Source: Bugula neritina | Taxonomy: Eukaryota; Bryozoa; Gymnolaemata; Cheilostomatida; Bugulidae | Length of the DNA stretch: 64,000 bases | Assembly: GCA_964035545.1 (NCBI GenBank) | Contig: OZ037768.1 | Coordinates: 19,633,700-19,697,699, forward strand | Direction: 5' to 3' | Shown here: in pieces, positions 56,001 through 64,000 of the stretch | Layout of the letters: every line of letters begins with the position of its first letter | Numbering within the stretch: the first letter of the stretch is position 1 | Position numbers and translations under genes: made by a program | The notes under the pieces: model-generated | What the model was told of the DNA's origin: nothing | The model's input: the letters and a program-made list of their open reading frames with translations, nothing else | Databases searched by the model: none

Positions 56001-56957
56001 AATTTTCCAGACACAGAATCTCCTATTGTAAGCAGCACTCCAGTAGTCCAGACTGCTGAAAAATCAATAGGTAGTGGTGAACAGCAAGAATCTAATGCTA
56101 ATGACATGAAGACTGACTCAAAAGAGGACTTGTTGATCACAGAGCAAGATAAACTAACTCCAGCTGAAAACAACCAAAACTTTTGTGTTGATGGCACCGT
56201 GGTTACAAGTTCTGCAGACATTTGCAGCAATGTTTCAGTGGTTGAACCATCAGCTGGAGTAGGAGAATCGATGGACAATGTAAGGTTGCATACTGATACT
56301 TATAGCAAAATAGAACAGTTAGAAATTGCCAATGATCCATCCTCAGATATTTTGACACCAAAAGAAAAAAAGGATTGTAATAAAGATTCTAGACAGGAAT
56401 TAAAATCCAACAACCCAGAAGATTCTGTTACGTTTGCGGAGTTTCTAACCCAATATGGCGATATGACAAGTGCACAAGAAAACAATTCTGAAAATTTGTT
56501 ATCTAATCGTAAAATTAAAGAGAAATCAGATTCTGTTAATTCAGAAACAGAATTTACAGATGTAAAAACGGACATAGAATTGGCAGAAAACCTCTGCAAC
56601 AAGCTGAATGTTGCTGAGAATGCAAGTGGCAAAGAAAAATATGTCAGGCTACCCACTCCAGTAACATCTGTGTCAGAAAAGGAGATACATTCCACAAAGA
56701 CAAAGGTCAACAGCAAAGAATTCCCTACAACTCACCAAGTTTTACCCTCAAATGCTAAACAGAATCTAAATTCCAAAGTTGGCAGGCAGATAGGCCCTGC
56801 TGATCAATGTGTCTCTGAGGGTACAGATGAGTTGGTAAACGACATGCCAAGTTCTTGCTTAGAAACTGGTGCAGAGAATAATTCTGATATTTCCAAGACA
56901 GAAACCCACACTAAGACATCAGATGTAGTGATTGATGGGGCGCACATTGACAATTGA
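47002..56957 (+). CDS. ODAD4: TTC25/ODAD4, outer dynein arm docking complex TPR protein (long-tail form)
   Basis: Ciliary scaffold that helps dock outer dynein arms on axonemal doublets. Exons: 47002-47118, 47768-47899, 48229-48379, 48672-48739, 49490-49658, 49806-50060, 50423-50638, 51261-51468, 52276-52362, 52654-52856, 53226-53375, 53607-53714, 55075-56957; 3,747 nt, 1,248 residues. Recognised from family motifs: DKNCLVARSRCYL, FEMALVFYHRGNKLRPEQ, GIQKCQEAINNSVG, LYADREYLEKLLKEE, DFWRQQKPMYARKRDREL, RAMDNIGRTYARVGKFDDAI, HELGRCYF and SFERALTYA. N-terminal TPRs lie at about residues 10-130 and a second TPR set at about 350-560. Exon 12 is acidic (EEGEEDA). The final exon alone encodes 626 residues, Lys/Ser-rich then acidic, with no recognised domain; vertebrate TTC25 also has a disordered tail but a much shorter one. 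The 50060 junction needs a GC donor (TATAG|GCAGGC) to keep frame, and is the least certain. Confidence 0.9.
53895..54092. repeat. Minisatellite, about 26-bp unit, six or so copies
   Basis: Direct repeats of a unit like aggtgtcaggtgtttacagc (about 26 bp with ttacct) in the TTC25 intron before the long terminal exon; copies diverge towards the left end. Confidence 0.8.
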
Positions 56958-57446
56958 AGGTTTCTTGCATGTCTGTTAAAAGTTGTGTTGAAGTTACTCC
57001 CCCTTGTATACCATTAAGTTCGTTGGAATGGAATACTTATTACCATAGAGAATTATGATTTAAACTGAACAATGATTGCCAGGACAGAAAATTAACAACA
57101 TAAAACAAAGTAGAATATTGTTTATAAGTTTACTAGGTTTCATTAGTCAGCACTAATGTTATAGTCATCAGTTACTGAGCACTATATTTTGATTTCATTA
57201 CCTATGTAAAATTGTCAATGTAAGTCTGAAGTTTGTATACATTGTATTGTAAATTTGATTATCAAGCATGATTATTATGTTTCTGTTTAGTAGAAAATTT
57301 AGTCTGTAACGTTGCTAGAAGCCATAATTCTGGCGTCACCTAAAGTTTGTAGCCTTATATATGTGTGTATGTATAGGATATTATATGTATATATTACGTC
57401 TATATTTCTTATTTGCATCTGTACATGTGCACACACACATCCATTA

Positions 57447-57452
57447 AATAAA
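57447..57452 (+). terminator. Poly(A) signal AATAAA for the long TTC25 form
   Basis: Hexamer 490 bases past the stop at 56957 and 55 bases before the alternative terminal exon, well placed to end the long transcript. Confidence 0.5.
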
Positions 57453-57506
57453 GATGGTTGACCCACCAAATCTACACTAGCAAATTATACTTATTTTTTG
57501 TTACAG

Positions 57507-57553
57507 GTAAAAGAATAAAAAAAGATAAACGGCATAGAAAAGAAGACAAGTAA
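57507..57553 (+). CDS. ODAD4: Alternative terminal exon of TTC25/ODAD4 (short basic tail)
   Basis: A good acceptor (ttttttgttacag) is followed by 47 nt that, joined in phase 1 to the exon ending at 53714, encode GKRIKKDKRHRKEDK and a stop. The resulting protein would have 636 residues, close to the 672 of human TTC25. AATAAA follows at 57628. I infer that the gene ends either here or in the 55075-56957 exon. Confidence 0.55.
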
Positions 57554-57627
57554 ACTTATTTCCTGCTGTTCCAACTAAAAGAAAGGGTTCTATATAGTAA
57601 ACTGCCATTTAGTCTTTGCCCATTACT

Positions 57628-57633
57628 AATAAA
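57628..57633 (+). terminator. Poly(A) signal AATAAA for the short TTC25 form
   Basis: Hexamer 75 bases past the stop of the short terminal exon (57551-57553). Confidence 0.5.
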
Positions 57634-58240
57634 TGAGAAGAATGACATTCAATTATAGTGTAGAATATTTTCAGTGTAGTCCAGAGTGAACTGCAAGTTG
57701 TAACTATACAATAGTATCATCAGTTAGGCCATGGTTGAAGCTCAGCGGGTAAAACTGAATACTAGTTTATGGAAAATACAGGACATTTTTAGAAAACATA
57801 CAGTTGGTAAAGGGCCATACTACTGGATTTTATATTTAGCTTCTAAAATCATTTTATAGTAAATGCTGTTCAGTATCATTATTGTATTGATTGTAAAATT
57901 TTGCTAAAAATTTAAATGAGCTTAATGTTGTGGGATATAGTTATGTTAATTTATAGTATTTATATATTTTGACTAATAGTATGAAAATATATTATTTAAA
58001 AAATGAACTATCCACTAATTATTAGGAACAGTAAATTAAAACTATGCAATACCACATGTATAATATATTTAATTTAACTGAAGCTGCTTTAAATACAATG
58101 CATAAAATTATAAAATACCTAAAATGGCAGCATGAAGTAAAACATATTTAAAAAGTAAACTTCTCAAAATGATGATAAGTTCCCTAACAGTAATAAAATA
58201 TTAAATTGCCTACAAACAAACTACCAGAGGATTTATAATG
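57634..58240. other. Convergent intergenic region, TTC25 and monophosphatase
   Basis: Very AT-rich, with no supported gene; it should hold the 3' UTR of the minus-strand monophosphatase. I could not settle on its poly(A) signal. Confidence 0.5.
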
Positions 58241-61057
58241 TTAACAGTCTCTGGCCAGCTGGTAATCGTCAATTAAAGGAGTTAATTGGTCTCTCAGTTC
58301 TTTAGTACAGCATACCATAAGCTTCCTGCTACATAAGTCCATCTTGCCACCTGTAATACATACAGTGTGTATCACCAGTCCAATAGTTTATCATTTTCAC
58401 TTTGCATTTATATTTCCACAACTAAAATTATCCTCATGAGTAAAACAGTCACCCTTTCACAAGCATGTCAAATAAACTCGAGAAAGTTTGTAGTCACTAT
58501 CCCTGTAAGAACCCCAAGTGGAGAGGGTTTTTTTTGTTAAATCGGGCCAAGGAATTATTAAGATGAGACACAGGAGCAATTATGACTGGATGCTCTTCCT
58601 AACATCACTAATGGCCTTTAACACCTAGACCACGGCTGCTCCCTAAACATGCATGTCAAGTATATCACATTAATTAGTTTGCAAGTTACCATTAGGAGCA
58701 GAGCACACAGCGCCTGCCTCTAATGCTATCAGATGTGCTGCTGCAAAGTCCCAGATGTGAGGCCCGAACTCATAGTAGGCATCAGCTGTTCCCATGGCAA
58801 CCTGAATGATGTTCAGTGTGGCACAGCCAAGGCTTCTAATCCTGCAAACAATTACATTCAAATAATGTTAGTCTAACAGCTCAAACTAATGAGCCTTTGT
58901 AATATTTCTTAGGAGTTGTCCTCCTTTTTTATGAATAAGTGTACAAGAGATAAATTGGCATATTTATTAATACTGAAACACTAATTTAGGCAACCATATC
59001 ATATAGTTGTTTAAATAGCTTTATGTCATAGTCTATATGACATAATTTAATCTGATTAGTTGTAAAATAAAGTTGCGAAAGAAACCCAAGTTTGAAAATC
59101 TTGAGCCACAGTAAAAAAATTTCTTTGACACTATCAACTATTTGCGGTTGTCTATACAACTAAACTAAAGATGAAGCATTTTAAATTTTAAAAAGTTTCT
59201 GTCATTACATTGAAAATACTTTCTATTTATACAGTAATTGATTTTCAAAAACAAATTTCAACAATTTTTTGGGAATAATAATTTATGGAATTTGTCTAAA
59301 TTAGAAAATTAGCTTCACATAAGATACTAAATATTTCTACATTTTATTTCAAAAATACAAATAGTATTACTCTACTTGTTCACATACCCATGACATTTCT
59401 CCACAATTTTAGCCATGGTGTCAATTTTAAACTTCAAGAAATTGGGCTCTCTCTGGGAACCGTACTCGGTGGCGACTAGTGCTTCCTGTAACTCTGCATA
59501 GAAATGAACATATACAGCACACGCTATAGTCAGAATATTCCTTATGCTGAGTAATAAATGTAGTACGAATCAAAGTTTAGTTTTGGATGAAAGACACACC
59601 AAACAGCTAGGAAAGCAAGGCACTTGACACAGCATTCAGCTTCTCTTTACCAAGACAGAGGAGCAGATATTTCATGAGTGGTAAAGAAATGCAGGGCGAG
59701 ACACAAAGCTTACAAAAGGCTTTATGCTAGAATTGAAACTCGCAGCCCCATATCGTCTAAACAGTGTTACTCAGGTTTAACAATATTATCAATTACTATA
59801 TTCCAAGTTGAAATGATAACCACATCTAATTCTCAGTACAAGAGGGATAAGACTGGGTTTTTAACATACAATTTTAAATAAATTATTTGAACTAAACCAC
59901 TCAAAATACGACTTAATTTTTCACAATAGATAAAACGGAAATACTGAATCACACACCTGTGGTTGGTGAGCATTTCATGAGTCGACCATTACAGAATGCC
60001 CCCTTCCCTTTGACAGCCGAATACATCTTATCGTTGGGTATATCATAGACTATACCAAACACTGGCTCTTGGAGATGGAAGAAGCCGACAGATATTGCAA
60101 ATGCAGGAAACCTAAAATTGTGAAAGAAACCTCTCAAAACAATCAGCTCCCACATGAAATCTGTTGCGGCAGCAGTGCATAAAGAAGTAGAATGAAATTT
60201 ATGTTGAACTTTTCTATTAAAACATACCCGTGGACAAAGTTAGTTGTGCCATCTATAGGGTCAATTATCCAGGTGGGTTCATCAGTAAAAGCAGCACTAT
60301 TACCATCAGCTGACATTTCTTCAGCTATAAATCTAAAATATGACATAATAGTGTCAGACTACTTGAGAATACCAAATTTGACCTTCAATCAAAGATGAGT
60401 CATAAAGCAGCATACTTGTGGTTAGCAAACTTCTCAGATATGGCTGACATAAGCATCTTCTCCACCTTCTGGTCGTACTCTGTGACCAGGTCGGCGTAAC
60501 ACTCTTTGCTCTCAGAGGCTTGGCTTTGAGACCTAGTCGCTGATCTCACATACTAGAAAATGAAATAAACATATCCCTGGCTTGTACCAAACAACTGGGA
60601 CAAAAAATTGTTTTTATCAACTTGTAAACTAAGCAAAAAAAAAATATATTATTCTCTATTAAAGTCGTTTTCACCGACCAATATGCTTAAAAGATGCCAA
60701 TGCTTATGATTGAAGAAGAATAAAGGCTCTCAACTTTGACTTCATCAGGCTATTTATTTATAACACTGTATATTTACATGGAATGCATGGTTTTACTATT
60801 TTTACTTGCATGAAATTTTTGCCAAAACAAAATCATTTCAAGGAAAAACGCAGGGAATCTAACAGAAGCGTGCATATTTAGTGACAAGACAGAACCTCTA
60901 GATAATAACTACTTGAAACCTCTTCAAGGAATCTCGGTTTAGCTGCAATTAGCTTCAAACAACTCCACGATTTCCAGCAGTTTCACATGTAACTCACCTG
61001 CCCGGCAGAAATAACTATTTCTGTAGCCAGCAAAAACTCCTCTTTAAATGGGTCCAT
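58241..61057 (-). CDS. Inositol monophosphatase (IMPA1/IMPA2 family)
   Basis: Mg-dependent cytosolic phosphatase that releases free inositol from inositol monophosphates, feeding phosphoinositide resynthesis. Exons, 5' to 3': 61057-60998, 60552-60416, 60332-60228, 60111-59957, 59493-59388, 58841-58690, 58350-58241; 825 nt, 274 residues (human IMPA1 has 277). Key motifs in order: [22 protein letters not shown] with the metal-ligand Glu of the family GEES motif; [15 protein letters not shown] with the two Asp and the Thr of the active site; GKGAFCNGR; then [20 protein letters not shown] with the second-motif Asp; and [11 protein letters not shown] near the end. All catalytic residues are present. 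GEES reads AEEM here, a mild change. The start [20 protein letters not shown] follows a stop-free but non-coding-looking upstream region. The last exon of a paralogue lies just upstream on the same strand. Confidence 0.95.
58471..58642 (-). mobile_element. tRNA-derived SINE copy with deleted head segment
   Basis: The reverse complement reads gcagccgtggtctaggtgtt, then gtgatgttaggaagagcatc, attgctcctgtgtctcatct and the 3' part cttacagggatagtgactac. The stretch holding the B box is missing. It lies between the last two exons of the monophosphatase gene. Confidence 0.7.
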
Positions 61058-62085
61058 ATTTGTCAGCTGCAAGAAAAGTAACACTGTGTGTATAAATGCT
61101 TCTTGTGACAGCATCATTCAACCGTGGCTAAAGAGAATGGTAATGGAAATAAAAGCAGCAAAATTGGAATACAAAGTGTGTTTTGCAGTTGACCAATGGT
61201 TAAAGCTAATAATAGGCATGAAATTAATTATTACTTGCTACCACTTTTCAACTCCAAGACCTTCTGTAAAATTGCTTTGAAAGAAGCAGACTTTAAAAAA
61301 AGAATCTATTTGGAGAAGGTGAAGAGCTAAGCAAATTTACCAAAACTGCTTTCAAGATCATGGCCGAATAAAACTTTCAAGTTAAAGATCTTTTTAGATG
61401 ACAATTCAATAAAAGATTGCTATCACAGAGAGCTCGACAAAAATAGAGCACAAAAAACAATGCTTTTGACAATCAACACTCTCAAATCATTATTGTATCA
61501 CGAAAGCATAAATACCAATTTCAAATGCTCATTTACAAGTTTGATTTCAAGAAATTTATGTAATTTTTTCATCACCTGCTTATTGTAATAACTCATTATT
61601 CCTGTATCACTGCACATGAAAAACAACCAGCTTACAGCATCAAACTGAAAACTTATTCCAAAAAATATAAAGAGGTTGTTAATCACTGCGCCGACAAAAA
61701 ATTCAATTAAAACAGCTAAAAGGCCGCAGTTATCTACCACTGCCCACTGCCAATAGATAACTGCACCCCATGCCTATTTTACACAGACCGCAAAGAGAAT
61801 TATTTGAGAAGCAAATGTTTGTTTCCATAGAAGTTAAAAAGATAGTAATGAATAATAATATAAAATATCATAAAAAACTTCCACCAGCTGAGCTTTATGG
61901 ATTAATTCACTTCGACTTATTATAGATATGTTTGAGCATATATTCGAATTGCCAAATAAAGAAGACCAAAACAATTAGATTCTTGAAAGTACAAAATTTA
62001 TTTAATTTAAAATTACACTTAGCAATTACAGCTTTCAAAAGAAAATACAATAATTGAATGCTTCTACACTACTATTCACAAATCT
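61058..62085. other. Intergenic region between tandem monophosphatase genes
   Basis: Should contain the promoter of the complete gene (right of 61057, minus strand) and the 3' UTR of the upstream paralogue. It is AT-rich and I see no further exons or a clear promoter motif. Confidence 0.5.
61997..62002 (-). terminator. Poly(A) signal (AATAAA on minus strand), monophosphatase paralogue
   Basis: TTTATT on the plus strand, 84 bases past the stop codon at 62086. Confidence 0.5.
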
Positions 62086-62192
62086 TTAGTCATGAGGTAG
62101 TGGAAAATCACCAAGTAAAGGGATGATCTGATCTCTCAACTTATCAGTAGAACACACGAGTAACTTTCTGCTCAACAGATTCATTGGCTGAC
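62086..62192 (-). CDS. Terminal exon of a second inositol monophosphatase (partial)
   Basis: After the acceptor ctgttttag the exon reads, in phase 1, (G)QPMNLLSRKLLVCSTDKL and ends LLGDFPLPHD plus stop. This aligns over its length with the last exon of the complete gene ([19 protein letters not shown]...), and the acceptor phase is identical. The other exons of this copy should lie further right on the minus strand; I see none up to 64000. It is therefore either a paralogue with a long last intron that runs past the window edge, or an isolated exon relic. The open frame argues against an old pseudogene. Confidence 0.75.
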
Positions 62193-62231
62193 CTAAAACA
62201 GCGGCAGTAACCTGCAAAGTGATGTAAGTAG

Positions 62232-62685
62232 TATATGTGGAGCATTTGGGACCCCATCCCTGTGTTATATTCCCCATTACTCACACCGAGAAATCATTTT
62301 ACTCACGGCTGGGGTAATTAATTATACATTAATTTTTTTATTTTTTTACTCATGCAAAATTATATGTAGAAAACTTGGGACCCCATCCCTGTGTTATATT
62401 CCCCATTACTCACACCGAGAAATAATTTTACTCACGGCTGGGGTAAATAATTATACATTAATTTTTTCTTTGTTTTTTTTACTCATGCAAAATTATATGT
62501 AGAAAACTTGGGACCCCATCCCTGTGTTATATTCCCCATTACTCACACCGAGAATTCATTTTACTCACGGCTGGGGTAATTAATTATACATTAATTTTTT
62601 CTTTGTGTTTTTACTCATGCAAAATTATATGTGGAGCATTTGGGACCCCATTTTTGTGTTATATCCCAATTACTCTAAAACAGAT
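62232..62685. repeat. Tandem repeat, about 131-bp unit, three full copies plus a partial
   Basis: Units start with tatatgt at 62232, 62361, 62494 and 62626 (periods 129, 133, 132). Each contains gggaccccatccctgtgtta, ccccattactcacaccgaga and ttttactcacggctggggta. The last copy is truncated and more diverged. The array begins 40 bases upstream of the terminal exon of the monophosphatase paralogue, inside its presumed last intron. Confidence 0.93.
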
Positions 62686-62821
62686 GAACAGTTACTTTAC
62701 TCTGTGTTAATATAAAAGTGAATATGAACTAAATAAAAGTTGTGATATTTGAAATTATTTTTATTATTGTGGTAGATGTGAAAACAAGCACATATACTCA
62801 AGTCCATACCGTGCTAGCAAA

Positions 62822-63292
62822 ATGACTAGATTTGTTCATTCATCTATAGTTCATGATTTTGTATGGTCTACGTTGTCAGAGAATTGCTTGTGCTGCTCTC
62901 CTTTTTTTGTGGAAACAAAGCATGTGAAGCATTTTAAGAAAAAATATAAAATGTTAACCATAAACGAAGTTAAATTGTGTAAAAATCTTGGAAACATTTT
63001 GATATCATGTCCAAATTTTCCTCAAAACATCAACACATTTATTAAATATATGCTCAGCATTTCAAATGTTTCAAGAGAAGACAAGTATTTTAAAATAATG
63101 TGCATCATTGTTCAGTTATCAGATTCATTGCTTGTTCAGCATGATATAAAGAAAATTGAAACTTTGATTGAGATATGTCAGCAACATATTGATAGTTCAT
63201 GTAAGAGCAAGTATTTGTTTATTTTACATTTGCTTGGAATATTAATGATGATAATATGTTTGTACATTACGTATAAACAGATATCTCATTAG
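62822..63292 (+). CDS. Orphan single-exon gene: 156-residue tail-anchored protein
   Basis: I cannot assign this protein. The frame runs from ATG at 62822 (good context, gcaaaATGa) to TAG at 63290-63292 without introns, with AATAAA at 63467. A hydrophobic segment at residues 131-151 (YLFILHLLGILMMIICLYIT) is followed by only YKQISH, the layout of a tail-anchored protein of the ER or outer mitochondrial membrane. The first 130 residues look mainly helical, with eight cysteines. Residues 8-20 (SIVHDFVWSTLSE) resemble helix 1 of Bcl-2 proteins, and L52-x3-L56-G57-N58 lies where a BH3 core (L-x3-x-G-D) would be, but there is no NWGR (BH1) motif. Bcl-2 relatedness is therefore a weak inference. It lies opposite to, and possibly inside an intron of, the monophosphatase paralogue. 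Its high AT content and lack of introns would also fit a recent retrocopy or a chance frame. Confidence 0.5.
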   Translation: MTRFVHSSIVHDFVWSTLSENCLCCSPFFVETKHVKHFKKKYKMLTINEVKLCKNLGNILISCPNFPQNINTFIKYMLSISNVSREDKYFKIMCIIVQLSDSLLVQHDIKKIETLIEICQQHIDSSCKSKYLFILHLLGILMMIICLYITYKQISH

Positions 63293-63466
63293 GTAAGCTA
63301 TATGTAAAAGCTTTATTCACATTATTTTTTTGACAAACAATGATCATATACATTCGAAATATTATATTATACTAAATGCATTGAATAATATTCAAAGTAT
63401 GGTGATATATAATTGGATTGCAAAGTGAAAGTATTCGTTGGTATAAGATAGGTTTTGTAATTTTGT

Positions 63467-63472
63467 AATAAA
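63467..63472 (+). terminator. Poly(A) signal AATAAA after the orphan gene
   Basis: Hexamer 175 bases past the stop codon at 63292. Confidence 0.45.
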
Positions 63473-63479
63473 TATTTTG

Positions 63480-64000
63480 AACATTTGTTTGTAAAGAAGT
63501 ATTCAACTAGACATATAGTGCAAATAATTGGAGTCTTGTGAAAGTGTTGTTATTAATTATTATTATTATTATTGGTTGTATCACAGCTTTTTAGCTGGTG
63601 TAACCTTTTATAACCACAACCTAGTTTCACTAGGTCGATGGTATGATTATTATTATTATTATTATGATTGTTATTGTTTGAAGTTACATAATGCATATTA
63701 TAATAATATTATGCATGCATTGTGAAAACTTTCTTTTGCAGAACCCTATAGTAGCTTGTCCATGCATGGATGTGTTTGAATAATTTGAGTATTTACATGC
63801 TTTTATATATTTCTTCTAAGATGATTAATTAAAATGAAGACAGGAAATATTTCAAGTGTTAACTTTGCCTTCCACAAAATTCCTTCATTATAGACAATCA
63901 TGAGCTTTTTATAACCAATGAAACCAAAGCTTTTTCAACCATGAATTCAAGAGTTAACTACATTATTTTGCTAAATCATTCAAGCTTATTAGTTCATTTG
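63480..64000. other. AT-rich tail without a supported gene
   Basis: Contains two short ATT/TTA microsatellites (near 63550-63575 and 63643-63670). No exon of the monophosphatase paralogue is recognisable on the minus strand. Confidence 0.5.

Noticed and set aside
55611-56716. Minus-strand open frames of 98-138 codons
   Set aside because: They are shadows of the long TTC25 terminal exon; none resembles a known protein or has splice support.

Overview
The window is nuclear DNA of an animal: AT-rich, with short exons split by AT-rich introns, GT-AG (and at least one clear GC-AG) junctions, long simple-sequence tracts and scattered short interspersed elements. The genes are metazoan families (a zfh2/ZFHX zinc-finger homeobox factor, a Galpha-i/o subunit, a CIB2/3-type EF-hand protein, the ciliary dynein-docking protein TTC25/ODAD4, inositol monophosphatase). 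Compact genes and three rather than four homeodomains point to an invertebrate bilaterian; I cannot name the species. All gene models were built by hand from reading frame, splice consensus and intron phase. In each of the five complete models and the one partial model the exon lengths sum to a whole number of codons.

Layout. 1-22.1 kb (+): the 3' part of a giant zfh2/ZFHX-like gene, 25 exons and about 1,826 codons visible, with C2H2/C2HC fingers, three homeodomains and two terminal fingers; its 5' exons probably lie left of the window. 22.1-24.1 kb: its 3' UTR and an intergenic gap. 24.1-35.5 kb (+): an eight-exon Galpha gene with the standard Gi/o exon lengths but without the penultimate-region cysteine; its introns carry a large TAC/ACC tract and an 11-bp satellite with a 253-bp higher-order period. 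36.1-40.3 kb (-): a seven-exon CIB gene, convergent with Galpha, with a 1.3-kb minisatellite in one intron and a consensus GC-AG intron. 41.0-45.9 kb (-): a nine-exon, 400-residue multi-pass membrane protein that I do not recognise. 47.0-57.6 kb (+): TTC25/ODAD4, head-to-head with the membrane-protein gene, with two phase-compatible terminal exons: one adds a 626-residue disordered tail, the other a short basic tail. 58.2-61.1 kb (-): a complete seven-exon inositol monophosphatase. 62.1 kb (-): the last exon of a second, tandem monophosphatase. 62.8-63.3 kb (+): a single-exon orphan gene for a 156-residue protein with a C-terminal membrane anchor and faint Bcl-2-like features.

Mobile DNA: four copies of a tRNA-derived SINE, two small inverted-repeat (MITE-like) families, and a decayed LINE-like fragment in a zfh2 intron. 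There is no operon logic here. The only arrangements suggesting shared control are the head-to-head pair at 45.9-47.0 kb and the tandem monophosphatases. The observations most worth following are the orphan tail-anchored gene, the two TTC25 tails, the altered Galpha C terminus and the unrecognised membrane protein.
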